The position numbers and the translations under genes are program-made. The notes below the pieces were generated by a model. It searched no databases and was not told the origin of the DNA. It worked only from the letters and a program-made list of their open reading frames with translations. From an uncultured Tenacibaculum sp. (GTDB lineage Bacteria; Bacteroidota; Bacteroidia; Flavobacteriales; Flavobacteriaceae), in NCBI RefSeq assembly GCF_947494125.1, contig NZ_CANLTU010000002.1:372001-436000 (forward strand): a stretch of 64,000 bases of DNA, in the 5' to 3' direction. Below, piece after piece: positions 1 to 7,655 of this stretch; position 1 is the first letter of the stretch, and each line of letters starts with the position of its first letter.

Positions 1-186
1 ATTTTTGACTTTAATAGCGTTGAAAACGAATTAACAGATGGAATTATAGATAATATTGAAGGAATTACTCTAGGTCCTAAACTCTCAAATGGAAATCAAT
101 CATTGATATTAGTGTCAGATGATAATTTTCAAGTTTATGGAAAACAATTAAATCAATTTTTGTTATTAGAAATAGTTGATAAATAA
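1..186 (+). CDS. Esterase-like activity of phytase family protein, C-terminal fragment
   Basis: The reading frame is open from base 1 and ends at TAA 184-186, so only the last 61 residues are visible. The fragment has the pattern DNIEGITLGP, then LILVSDDNF, then QFLLLEIV, which is typical of the last blade of the phytase-like beta-propeller domain (esterase-like activity of phytase). Members are usually exported proteins of 300-400 residues that act on phosphate or ester substrates. The substrate cannot be inferred from this piece. A 28-nt gap separates it from the DUF6913 gene on the same strand. Confidence 0.7.
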   Translation: MFDFNSVENELTDGIIDNIEGITLGPKLSNGNQSLILVSDDNFQVYGKQLNQFLLLEIVDK

Positions 187-214
187 TGTACATTAGCGTT
201 CGTAATTTTGAAAA

Positions 215-727
215 ATGATAAGTAAATTTAAATATAAATCTATACAGAAGTCGTATGATAGTTTTGTTGATAAAAAAATAAACAAAACACATAAAAGTAA
301 TTTAATAAAAAGCGTTGCTATTTTATTAGATAATGAGTCTTTGATGAACGTAATGATATCAAACTTAACAAGTAAGTTTCCTTTTAAAAAAGAAAATATT
401 ACAGTGTTAATCTATAGAGAGTATTCAAAAAAAGATGAAGAGTCACCTTTGTTTTTCACAGATAATGATTTTGGTTTTAACGCTAGTTTAAAATCAGACA
501 ATTTAAAAGAGTTCGTTAAAAACGATTACGATTTACTTATTAATTACACAAAGGAGCCTAACTTATATTCGAATATGGTAACTTTGTTATCGCAATCGGA
601 TTTAAAAGCGGGTTTTGCAAATATTGATGATAGATTATATGATATTGTTATATCAGATGAAGGGCAAAATGAAGCAGTTTTAAATCAAGAATTAAAAAAA
701 TATTTAACGATTTTAAATAAAATATAA
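215..727 (+). CDS. DUF6913 family protein
   Basis: This 170-residue soluble protein has no signal peptide or membrane segment. It begins with a basic helix (residues 1-28). The middle contains a [11 protein letters not shown] strand-loop and an LINYTKEPN segment that resemble the Bacteroidota-restricted DUF6913 family, which I recall lying directly upstream of dapA in many flavobacteria. The function is unknown. The stop codon overlaps the dapA start by one base (TAATG), so the two genes should be translationally coupled. That points to a housekeeping role expressed together with lysine/diaminopimelate synthesis, but this is inference from position only. Confidence 0.7.
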   Translation: MISKFKYKSIQKSYDSFVDKKINKTHKSNLIKSVAILLDNESLMNVMISNLTSKFPFKKENITVLIYREYSKKDEESPLFFTDNDFGFNASLKSDNLKEFVKNDYDLLINYTKEPNLYSNMVTLLSQSDLKAGFANIDDRLYDIVISDEGQNEAVLNQELKKYLTILNKI

Positions 728-1602
728 TGCAAAAGTTTGTTGGTACTGGAGTTGCTTTAGTTACTCCTTTTAACGAAGATTTAAGTGTAGATTTTGATGC
801 ACTTAGAAAGTTAGTGAATTTTAATATTGATAACGGAATTAATTATTTAGTTATTAACGGAACTACCGGAGAAAGCGGTACTATAACAAAAGAGGAAAAA
901 GAAAAAATTATCAATGTAATAGTTGATGAGAATAAAGGAAGACTACCTTTAGTTTTAGGAGTTGGAGGAAATAATACCCAAGTTGTGGTCGATGAATTAA
1001 AATCGTTAGATTTATCAAATATAGATGCAATATTATCTGTAGCTCCTTATTATAGTAAACCAACACAAGAAGGTTTTTATCAGCATTATAAAGCAATTTC
1101 ATTAGCAAGCCCGAAACCAATTATTTTATACAATGTACCTGGTAGAACGGCAAAAAATATGGAGCCTGCTACAACTTTACGTTTAGCTAGAGATTTTGAA
1201 AATATTATAGCAGTAAAGGAAGCAGGAAATAATCAACAACAATATTTAGAATTGTTAAAAAATAAACCAAAAGATTTTTTAGTAATTTCTGGAGATGATG
1301 ATTTAGCTTTAGGTGTTGTGTTAGCAGGAGCATCTGGAGTAATATCAGTAATAGGACAAGGATTACCTAAAGAATTTTCAACAATGATTCAATTAGGGTT
1401 AGAAGGAAAGAATAAAGAAGCATATGAGATTCATTATAAACTAATGGATATTATAGATTATATTTTTGAAGAAAATAATCCTGCAGGAATTAAAGCTGTA
1501 TTACTTAAGCAAGGAATTTGTTTAGATGAAGTACGCTTGCCTTTAGTTACCGCAACAGAAGAATTACAAACTAAAATATCAGACTTTATAGATAATCTAT
1601 AA
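727..1602 (+). CDS. dapA: 4-hydroxy-tetrahydrodipicolinate synthase
   Basis: Class I aldolase that condenses pyruvate with aspartate semialdehyde, the first committed step of diaminopimelate/lysine synthesis in the cytoplasm. The 291 residues match the usual length. The GTTGES loop supplies Thr46-Thr47, Tyr135 lies in YNVPGR, Arg140 binds the substrate carboxylate and Lys164 in AVKEA forms the Schiff base. All catalytic residues of the family are present. It overlaps DUF6913 by one base upstream and is followed by a clear hairpin terminator, so the transcript ends here. Confidence 0.97.
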   Translation: MQKFVGTGVALVTPFNEDLSVDFDALRKLVNFNIDNGINYLVINGTTGESGTITKEEKEKIINVIVDENKGRLPLVLGVGGNNTQVVVDELKSLDLSNIDAILSVAPYYSKPTQEGFYQHYKAISLASPKPIILYNVPGRTAKNMEPATTLRLARDFENIIAVKEAGNNQQQYLELLKNKPKDFLVISGDDDLALGVVLAGASGVISVIGQGLPKEFSTMIQLGLEGKNKEAYEIHYKLMDIIDYIFEENNPAGIKAVLLKQGICLDEVRLPLVTATEELQTKISDFIDNL

Positions 1603-1632
1603 TTTATCTAAGCAAAAATTCAGTATAACTAA

Positions 1633-1663
1633 GGCTACAATTGTTTAATTGTAGTCTTTTTTT
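1633..1663 (+). terminator. Rho-independent terminator after dapA
   Basis: A 10-bp stem (1633-1642 with 1647-1656, one G-T pair) with a 4-base loop is followed by seven T. It ends the DUF6913-dapA transcript. The loop and 3' arm also overlap the likely -33 region of the ferritin promoter. Confidence 0.85.
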
Positions 1664-1673
1664 AGCATCTTTG
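1641..1673 (+). promoter_or_regulatory. Candidate ferritin promoter
   Basis: CATCTTTG at 1666-1673 matches the Bacteroidota -7 consensus TAnnTTTG except at its first base. TTGT at 1641-1644 sits at the right distance for the -33 element. The ferritin ATG is 18 nt downstream of the -7 element. The -33 part lies inside the dapA terminator hairpin. Confidence 0.45.
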
Positions 1674-1691
1674 TATAATCAAAAGTAAAAT

Positions 1692-2207
1692 ATGTTATCA
1701 AAAAAAATAGAAGAAGCTTTAAATAAGCAAATAAAAATAGAAGCAGAGTCATCACAAGTATATTTATCAATGGCATGTTGGGCAGAAACTCAAGGTTTTG
1801 AAGGAGTAGCGCAGTTTATGTATGCACATTCAGATGAAGAGCGTATGCATATGCTTAAATTAGTGAAATTTGTAAATGAAAGAGGAGGGCATGCACAAGT
1901 TTCAGCTTTAGCTGCGCCACCATTAGAGTTTGGTTCATTTAAAGATATGTTTCAAACATTATTTGATCATGAAGTAATGGTATCTAAATCAATTAACGAT
2001 TTAGTTCATATAACTTTAGAAGAAAGAGATTATGCGACTCATAATTTCTTACAATGGTATGTTTCAGAACAAATAGAAGAAGAAGCATTAGCAAGAAATA
2101 TTTTAGATAAAATTAATTTAATCGGAGACGATAAAGGTGGGTTATATTTATTTGATAATGATGTAAAGCAAATAGTAGTTCAAGGAGCTGCAAACGCTAC
2201 AGAGTAA
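1692..2207 (+). CDS. ftnA: Non-heme ferritin
   Basis: Iron-storage ferritin of 171 residues that would assemble into a 24-subunit shell and oxidise Fe(II) in the cytoplasm. The ferroxidase centre is complete: Glu17, Glu50 and His53 (site A), Glu94, Gln127 and Glu130, the same set as in E. coli FtnA. No heme-ligand Met characteristic of bacterioferritin is apparent. It stands alone between the dapA terminator and the bamD promoter, so it is probably monocistronic. Regulation by iron or peroxide is likely for the family, but I see no clear Fur or OxyR-type site. Confidence 0.95.
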   Translation: MLSKKIEEALNKQIKIEAESSQVYLSMACWAETQGFEGVAQFMYAHSDEERMHMLKLVKFVNERGGHAQVSALAAPPLEFGSFKDMFQTLFDHEVMVSKSINDLVHITLEERDYATHNFLQWYVSEQIEEEALARNILDKINLIGDDKGGLYLFDNDVKQIVVQGAANATE

Positions 2208-2316
2208 GATTAACAAACATTTAGGAATTCTTTGGATTTTTTATAACAGATTTTATAGTTTATTGCAATGCTCTATTTAGAGTAAAAAATCGTTTTAATA
2301 ATCCATAATTAATCAC

Positions 2317-2324
2317 TAATTTTG
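2317..2324 (+). promoter_or_regulatory. -7 promoter element of the bamD operon
   Basis: TAATTTTG is an exact match to TAnnTTTG. It ends only four bases before the bamD ATG. If the element is centred at -7, transcription starts at or next to the ATG, which implies a leaderless mRNA. Confidence 0.55.
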
Positions 2325-2328
2325 CCAG

Positions 2329-3150
2329 ATGCAAAAAATTAAAAATTTAGCGTACTTAGTAGTGATGCTTTTAGTATTGTCTTCTTGTGGACAATATCAA
2401 AAAGTATTGAATAAAGGAACTGTAGAGGAACAATATAAAATGGCTGTGAAAATGTACGAAGCACAAAAGTACAGTAAAGCCTTACGTTTGTTTGAGAAAA
2501 TTACACCATCTTACAGAGGTAAACCTCAAATGGAACGTATACAATTTATGGTTTCTCAATCAAACTTTAACGAAAAGAATTATAGTTTAGCTGGATATTA
2601 CTTTAATAGATTTACAAGAAATTATCCTAAAAGTTCTAAAAGAGAAGAAGCAGCTTTTTTATCTGCTTTTAGTTATTATAAAGCGGCTCCAAGTTTTAGT
2701 TTAGATCCAACAGATACAGATAAAGCATTAGAAGCTTTCCAAGGTTTTATAGATAATTACCCAGATTCAGAAAAATTAGGAGAAGCAAATAAGTATTATG
2801 CTGAATTACGTGCAAAACTAGAAAAAAAGGCATTTGAAATAGCAAAAACCTATTATAATACAGCAGATTACGATTCAAGAAATTATAGAGCAGCAATAGT
2901 AGCTTTTGATAATTTATTATCAGATTATTTAGGGACTAAATATAAAGAAGAAGCTTTATATTTTCGTTTAAAAGCAGCTCATGATTTCGTACTAAAGAGC
3001 ACGCGACGTAGAAAAGCGGAAAGAATAAAAACTGCTATAAAAGCGTATGATAAATTAAAAAGAAGCTTTCCTGAGTCTAAATACATGAAAGAATCTAATG
3101 AAATGTTATCAGCATTAAATAAAGAACAAGAACAATTAGTTAAAAGTTAG
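2329..3150 (+). CDS. bamD: Outer membrane protein assembly factor BamD
   Basis: Lipoprotein of the Bam complex, which folds beta-barrel proteins into the outer membrane. The 273-residue protein starts with a lipoprotein signal (LVLSSC, acylated Cys20). TPR-like helical repeats fill residues about 35-230, with characteristic AxxxFxxFxxxYPxS pieces such as FNRFTRNYPKS and FQGFIDNYPDS. It is the first gene of a tight operon with rpoZ (3-nt gap), coaBC and porD, an order I know from many flavobacteria. The nearest -7 element ends four bases before the ATG. Confidence 0.93.
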   Translation: MQKIKNLAYLVVMLLVLSSCGQYQKVLNKGTVEEQYKMAVKMYEAQKYSKALRLFEKITPSYRGKPQMERIQFMVSQSNFNEKNYSLAGYYFNRFTRNYPKSSKREEAAFLSAFSYYKAAPSFSLDPTDTDKALEAFQGFIDNYPDSEKLGEANKYYAELRAKLEKKAFEIAKTYYNTADYDSRNYRAAIVAFDNLLSDYLGTKYKEEALYFRLKAAHDFVLKSTRRRKAERIKTAIKAYDKLKRSFPESKYMKESNEMLSALNKEQEQLVKS

Positions 3151-3153
3151 AAA

Positions 3154-3474
3154 ATGGATTATAAAGAAACGAAAGCAGCATTAAGTACAATAACTTATGA
3201 TAAAGAAGCTATCGAAGCTCCAACAGAGAATATCTATGAAGCTATTTCAATCATAGCTAAAAGAGCGACACAAATTAATTCTGATTTAAAGAAAGAGTTA
3301 GTAGATAAATTAGATGAATTTGCTACTTACAATGACAGTTTAGAAGAAGTTTTTGAAAATAAAGAACAAATTGAAGTTTCTAAATTTTATGAGCGTTTAC
3401 CAAAGCCACATGCAATTGCAGTTGAAGAATGGTTAAATGACAAAGTATACCACAGAACACCAGACGCAGAATAA
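3154..3474 (+). CDS. rpoZ: DNA-directed RNA polymerase subunit omega (Bacteroidota type)
   Basis: Small subunit (106 residues) that helps assemble RNA polymerase around the beta-prime subunit. The segment NIYEAISIIAKRATQIN matches the conserved omega helix, in which AxxRAxQI contacts beta-prime. The Bacteroidota version has an extra acidic C-terminal part (YERLPKPHAIAVEEW) that is present here. It starts 3 nt after bamD, and its stop is 1 nt before the coaBC start, so it is co-transcribed with both. Confidence 0.88.
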   Translation: MDYKETKAALSTITYDKEAIEAPTENIYEAISIIAKRATQINSDLKKELVDKLDEFATYNDSLEEVFENKEQIEVSKFYERLPKPHAIAVEEWLNDKVYHRTPDAE

Positions 3475-3475
3475 T

Positions 3476-4687
3476 ATGTCTGTATTAAGCGGTAAAAAAG
3501 TTCTACTTGGCGTTACCGCTGGTATAGCTGCATATAAAACTGCGAGCTTAGTTCGTTTATTTATAAAATCTGGCGCAGAAGTTACAGTAGTAATGACTCC
3601 TGCGTCTAAAGATTTTATTACTCCACTTACATTATCTACATTATCAAAAAATCCAGTTCATTCTACTTTTTATGAAAAAGAAGATGAAAATGAATTGTGG
3701 AATAACCATGTTGATTTAGGATTGTGGGCAGATTTAATGATAATTGCTCCAGCAACAGCAAATACATTGTCTAAAATGACAAATGGAAATTGCGATAATT
3801 TGTTGTTAGCAACTTATTTATCTGCAAAATGTCCAGTATATTTTGCTCCAGCAATGGATTTAGATATGTATCAACATCCATCTACTAAAGATAGTATAAA
3901 TAGCCTACAAAGTTTTGGAAACATTTTAATTCCTGCTGCCTCAGGTGAGTTAGCAAGTGGATTAGTGGGAGAAGGACGTATGGCTGAACCAGAAGATATC
4001 GTATCATTTATTGAAAAAGATATCGTTTCGAAATTACCGCTTCGAGGAAAAAAAATATTATTAACAGCGGGTCCTACTTATGAAGCAATAGATCCTGTTC
4101 GCTTTATAGGAAATCATTCTTCAGGAAAAATGGGTTTTGAAGTAGCAAAAACTGCAGCTAATTTAGGAGCAGAAGTGTTTTTAGTATCTGGTCCTTCGCA
4201 TCAAGAAGTAAAACATTCTTTTATCCATAGGATAGATGTAAAGTCGGCACAAGACATGTACGAAGCGTGTCATAAATATTATAAAGATGTTGATATTGCT
4301 ATTTTATCAGCAGCTGTTGCAGATTATAGACCAAAAAATATTGCTTCTCAGAAAATAAAAAAGAAAGATACAACGTTAACTATTGAGTTAGAGCCTACAA
4401 AAGATATTTTAAAATCATTAGGAGAGATTAAGAAAGATCAATTGTTGGTAGGTTTTGCATTGGAAACCAATAATGAAGTAGAAAATGCAAAAAATAAAAT
4501 TGCACGTAAAAATTTAGATTTAATTGTATTAAATTCGTTACAAGACAAAGGTGCAGGTTTTGCAACCGATACTAACAAAATTACTATTATTGATGCTGAT
4601 TTTAATGAAAAGTCATTCGAGTTAAAATCGAAGAAAGAAGTATCAAAAGATATAATTAACGAAATAATACATAAATTAAATGCGTAA
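3476..4687 (+). CDS. coaBC: Bifunctional phosphopantothenoylcysteine decarboxylase/phosphopantothenate-cysteine ligase
   Basis: Two consecutive steps of coenzyme A synthesis in one cytoplasmic protein of 403 residues. The N-terminal FMN-dependent decarboxylase domain (about 1-180) has GVTAGIAAYK, His78 in NNHVDLG and the PAMDLDM motif. The C-terminal ligase (about 185-400) has GPTYEAIDPVRFIGNHSSGKMG. I chose ATG 3476, 1 nt after the rpoZ stop; the longer frame from 3437 would overlap rpoZ and adds 13 residues unlike the family. The decarboxylase departs from E. coli at two catalytic spots: Asp for Asn in PAMN, and Ser161 where E. coli has Cys158. It overlaps porD by 8 nt. Confidence 0.94.
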   Translation: MSVLSGKKVLLGVTAGIAAYKTASLVRLFIKSGAEVTVVMTPASKDFITPLTLSTLSKNPVHSTFYEKEDENELWNNHVDLGLWADLMIIAPATANTLSKMTNGNCDNLLLATYLSAKCPVYFAPAMDLDMYQHPSTKDSINSLQSFGNILIPAASGELASGLVGEGRMAEPEDIVSFIEKDIVSKLPLRGKKILLTAGPTYEAIDPVRFIGNHSSGKMGFEVAKTAANLGAEVFLVSGPSHQEVKHSFIHRIDVKSAQDMYEACHKYYKDVDIAILSAAVADYRPKNIASQKIKKKDTTLTIELEPTKDILKSLGEIKKDQLLVGFALETNNEVENAKNKIARKNLDLIVLNSLQDKGAGFATDTNKITIIDADFNEKSFELKSKKEVSKDIINEIIHKLNA

Positions 4688-5570
4688 GTTCCTTTTTTTA
4701 ATTTTTATTTTATCATCAATTTTTACAACTCAATCACAAGAATTAAATGCATTAATTACTATAAATGCAGATAAAGTTCAGAGTAGTAATAAGCAAGTTT
4801 ATGAAACATTACAAAAATCATTAACAGAGTTTATTAATGATAAGCAATGGACAAATAAAAAATTTAAACAGCAAGAACGTATTAATTGTGCATTTACAAT
4901 TATAGTAAACGAGCAAAGTGGAAATAATTTTAGTGCTAGTTTGCAAATACAATCAACTCGACCGGTATATAACTCAACATATGCCACTCCAATTTTAAAT
5001 ATAAACGATACAAATTTTAATTTTCGTTATAATGAATTTGATCCGTTAAATTTTAATCCTAATGCTTACGAATCTAATTTAATATCAACAATCGCATTCT
5101 ATGTATATGTTATTATCGGAGTAGATGCAGATACTTTTGCATTAAAAGGAGGGACAAATTATTTGCAACAGGCAGAAAATATAATGCTGCAAGCGCAGTC
5201 TAATGGAGAAACATCTTGGCAGAATCAAGTAGGAAAACAGAATCGTTTTGCTTTGATAGATAACTTATTATCATCTAAATTTAGTCCTTTACGTGCTATT
5301 TATTATAATTATCATAGAAAAGGGTTTGATATTTTTTCTGATAATACAGAAGGAGCAAAAGAAGCGATAGAAACAAATGTTATAACATTAGATAAACTAC
5401 ATAACATAGCTATTGGAAATTATATGATTCGTGTTTTTTTAGATGCTAAAGGTGATGAAATTGCAAGTGTGTTTTCAGATGGAAAGCCAAGTAATAAAAG
5501 TCAAGAAATGCGAAGTGTTTTAGAAAAAATTGCTCCGACTTATAAAGATAAGTGGAAAAAAATTCAATAA
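4680..5570 (+). CDS. porD: DUF4835 family / type IX secretion PorD-like protein
   Basis: Exported protein of 296 residues with a signal peptide (1-20, ending TTQSQ). The body fits DUF4835: an early QELNALITINADKVQ strand, FNFRYNEFDPLNFNPN, then FYVYVIIGVDADTF and the late helix LSSKFSPLRAIYYNYHRKG. In Bacteroidota this family sits between coaBC and recN and has been named PorD for its link to type IX secretion; the exact role is unclear. It overlaps coaBC by 8 nt and ends the operon. Here recN is not next: about 4.9 kb of accessory DNA intervenes. Confidence 0.8.
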   Translation: MRKFLFLIFILSSIFTTQSQELNALITINADKVQSSNKQVYETLQKSLTEFINDKQWTNKKFKQQERINCAFTIIVNEQSGNNFSASLQIQSTRPVYNSTYATPILNINDTNFNFRYNEFDPLNFNPNAYESNLISTIAFYVYVIIGVDADTFALKGGTNYLQQAENIMLQAQSNGETSWQNQVGKQNRFALIDNLLSSKFSPLRAIYYNYHRKGFDIFSDNTEGAKEAIETNVITLDKLHNIAIGNYMIRVFLDAKGDEIASVFSDGKPSNKSQEMRSVLEKIAPTYKDKWKKIQ

Positions 5571-5663
5571 TATAAGATAGTTAAAGCTATTACTATAAAA
5601 GACTATTATTAAATAAAAAGAAAAGCTATAATGGAATATGTCATTATGTTTTTTTTTATGCTC

Positions 5664-5873
5664 CTATCCCAAAAATAATTTTTCAAAAGGTACTTCCAAA
5701 ACTTTAGCAATTTGATGTAAACGAATTATAGTTAATGTTGTTTTACCACTTTCTATTTTGCTATAAGCATTTTGACTAATCTGAAGTAGATTAGCCATTG
5801 CTTCTTGAGAGAGCCTTTTTTTAAAACGCTCTAATCGTATATTTTCTGTAATAATTTTAATATTCTCGTCCAT
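5664..5873 (-). CDS. XRE-family helix-turn-helix transcriptional regulator
   Basis: A 69-residue protein that is almost entirely a Cro/C1-type HTH domain: RLERFKKRLSQEAMANLLQIS, then NAYSKIESGKTTLTI, then LHQIAKVLEVPFEKLF. It has no extra sensor domain, so it is either a constitutive repressor or relieved by a partner protein. It is divergent from the peptide-precursor gene. A 9-bp-arm palindrome lies 14 bp upstream of its start codon and is a natural operator. It probably controls itself and perhaps the bacteriocin-type cassette; that is inference from position. Confidence 0.9.
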   Translation of the reverse strand: MDENIKIITENIRLERFKKRLSQEAMANLLQISQNAYSKIESGKTTLTIIRLHQIAKVLEVPFEKLFLG

Positions 5874-6211
5874 AACTTTTTAATACTTATAGTTTTTAAA
5901 ACTATAAATTACTTATACGTAAAGTCGGGGAGAATATAGCTTAGTAAATTTATTAAATAAAATCTTAAATAGCTAGTGTTGAGTAAAATAAAACTTAGAG
6001 CTATATTTTAAAACCATAGGTTATTATTTATAACCTGTGTGTTTTGTGTAAAATAAAATAAAGCTAGAAATTTATCCTAGTTATTGCAATGACAAGTCAT
6101 AAAGCTATGTGTGACTTAAAAGAAATCGTAGGATGTTATGAATTTTAAATACTATTAAATGATAAAACTTGTACTGTTTTTAATAGTGTTTTTATTAAAA
6201 ACTATTTTAAT
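5874..6211 (+). other. 338-bp divergent regulatory region of the peptide cassette
   Basis: There is no convincing gene in this AT-rich stretch. It contains the 19-bp palindrome at 5888-5906, an imperfect inverted repeat at 6015-6039 (AGGTTAT and ATAACCT arms), and a 19-codon frame at 6089-6148 that I do not accept as a gene. No exact TAnnTTTG element stands before the precursor at 6212, so that promoter is not located. Confidence 0.5.
5888..5906. promoter_or_regulatory. Palindromic operator candidate next to the XRE gene
   Basis: TATAGTTTT and AAAACTATA form a perfect 9-bp inverted repeat around a single central T. It lies 14 bp upstream of the regulator's ATG, where an autoregulatory XRE dimer would bind. 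Confidence 0.55.
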
Positions 6212-6397
6212 ATGAAAAATTTAGAATTAAATCAGATGGAGATTATTAAAGGAGGGTGTGATTTTCCAGGATTAGCTGATGGATTGTCTGGAGCGGCTTT
6301 GATTTTTGGTGTATCATCTTGGTGGACAGGAGTTGGAGGAGGTATTTCTCTTGCAATTGCTGCTGCTGCCTATGTAGCAAGGAAGGCAGGTTGTTAA
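6212..6397 (+). CDS. Double-glycine leader peptide precursor (class II bacteriocin-like)
   Basis: This 61-residue peptide has a classic leader, MKNLELNQMEIIKGG (residues 1-15), with the hydrophobic spacing of C39-peptidase substrates. Cleavage after Gly-Gly would release a 46-residue core that starts with Cys16 and ends with Cys61, the only two cysteines. The core is hydrophobic and glycine/alanine rich, with WWTGVGGG and an AIAAAAY helix, as expected for a membrane-active peptide. A C39 ABC exporter and a periplasmic thioredoxin follow downstream. Family assignment is by architecture; I do not recognise the core. It could also be a signalling peptide. Confidence 0.82.
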   Translation: MKNLELNQMEIIKGGCDFPGLADGLSGAALIFGVSSWWTGVGGGISLAIAAAAYVARKAGC

Positions 6398-6401
6398 ACT
6401 T

Positions 6402-6436
6402 TAATAAGGTTTTATGAAATGCATAAAACCTTATTA
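6402..6436 (+). terminator. 14-bp hairpin directly after the peptide precursor
   Basis: TAATAAGGTTTTAT at 6402-6415 pairs perfectly with 6423-6436 around a 7-base loop. No T tract follows. It may be a weak terminator or an mRNA-stabilising stem that lets precursor mRNA exceed that of the downstream genes. Confidence 0.6.
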
Positions 6437-6466
6437 TAATTAAGAAGAAATTAAAATTAAGAAATA

Positions 6467-6871
6467 ATGGAAATAGTTATAAATAGAGAAAAAAATTTAT
6501 TAATAATGCCTAGACCTCTTAAAGTATATATTGATGGTGTTTTTATTGATTATATAGAGCCTTTTGAAACTATAAAAAAAGTTAATACTAAGAATACTTC
6601 ATCTGAATTATATATAAAGATTAATAATTGCTATTCAAATAAAGTAGTATTAGATAAAGAAATTAACAAGGTTAGATTTAATGTTACGAGTCAGGTTCAA
6701 AACGGTTTATTTATTCTAATAGCTTCTTGTTTTATATTGGGTTGGGTTTTGTTAATATTTGATATAATTAATATTTATTTATCAATGGCTATGGTAAGCA
6801 CTTTAGCTATAATAGTATTTTGGCAAACAATAGGGAGCAAAAATTATTTAAGGTTGACTAGAGTAGAGTGA
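6467..6871 (+). CDS. Small two-helix membrane protein, possible immunity protein
   Basis: I do not recognise this 134-residue protein. Residues 1-75 look like a small beta-rich domain (IMPRPLKVYIDGVFIDYI, ELYIKINN) and residues about 80-122 form two membrane helices (LFILIASCFILGWVLLIF; MVSTLAIIVFW). It has no signal peptide. It lies 70 nt after the precursor across a hairpin, where bacteriocin systems usually encode immunity. That role is an inference from position and membrane location alone. Confidence 0.55.
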   Translation: MEIVINREKNLLIMPRPLKVYIDGVFIDYIEPFETIKKVNTKNTSSELYIKINNCYSNKVVLDKEINKVRFNVTSQVQNGLFILIASCFILGWVLLIFDIINIYLSMAMVSTLAIIVFWQTIGSKNYLRLTRVE

Positions 6872-6977
6872 TAATTGCTGTAAATTTTCTTAATTCTGAT
6901 TTTATATGTGAGATTTCTTATGCTGTTTCAGAATCTAGTTTACTTGTTGTTACATATTTTTAAAAAGACAAACAAAG

Positions 6978-7610
6978 TTGAAAACTAAAAATATACTTAT
7001 TACAATTTTAGGTGTTTCCTTTTTTTGTGTTTTTATCAATAGTAGGGTTTTGTTTATAGATAATTTAATATACGAAATTTATTTCGAACAATTATCAGGT
7101 GATCAAATTAAGGAATTAATAGAGAGTAAAAAAGAATGGTCTTGGATGCCATATGTTTTTGTTTTTGTTCTAATTATTATTAGAACTAGTTTGATAACTT
7201 TATGTTTAAATATAGGGGTGTTTTTCTATGATACAGAAAATAAGATAAAATTTATAAAATTATTTAGAGTTACATTAATAGGTGAGTTTGTGTTGGTATT
7301 TGTAGGTTTTGTTAGATTAATCTATTTTTTATTTATAAAAGTAGAATATACTTTACAAGATATTCAACAGTATTATCCTTTGAGTTATATTAATTTTTTA
7401 GATATTAAAAATATAGAGCCTTGGCTTATTTACCCTATGCAAACTATTAATTTATTTGAAATAGCCTATTTTTTTGTATTGGTATATGGTTTACATAAAT
7501 TACTCAAAAATAAGTATTCAAAAAGCTTTGAAATTGTTGCTGTAAGTTATGGTGCAGGTTTAATTATTTGGCTTGGCTTGGTAATGTTCTTAACACTTAA
7601 CTTAACCTAA
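6978..7610 (+). CDS. Polytopic membrane protein of the peptide cassette
   Basis: This 210-residue protein has about five hydrophobic segments (near residues 5-25, 58-83, 95-118, 152-172 and 185-207). It starts at TTG 6978; there is no ATG near that would keep the first helix. I know no family for it. It lies between the putative immunity gene and the thioredoxin gene, so a role in peptide maturation, immunity or anchoring is plausible but unproven. It lacks a CxxC motif, so it is unlikely to be a DsbD or MauE type electron carrier. Confidence 0.6.
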   Translation: MKTKNILITILGVSFFCVFINSRVLFIDNLIYEIYFEQLSGDQIKELIESKKEWSWMPYVFVFVLIIIRTSLITLCLNIGVFFYDTENKIKFIKLFRVTLIGEFVLVFVGFVRLIYFLFIKVEYTLQDIQQYYPLSYINFLDIKNIEPWLIYPMQTINLFEIAYFFVLVYGLHKLLKNKYSKSFEIVAVSYGAGLIIWLGLVMFLTLNLT

Positions 7611-7655
7611 TTATTGGTTTGGTCGAAGTCAAAAACTAAATGTAAAAAAGAATAA

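Noticed and set aside
3437..3475. 13-residue N-terminal extension of CoaBC inside rpoZ
   Set aside because: The ATG directly after the rpoZ stop gives the conserved N-terminus.
6089..6148. 19-codon frame with LKEIVGC, resembling a degenerate double-glycine leader, upstream of the precursor
   Set aside because: Too short, no Gly-Gly, no core peptide and no promoter or ribosome site; chance is sufficient.
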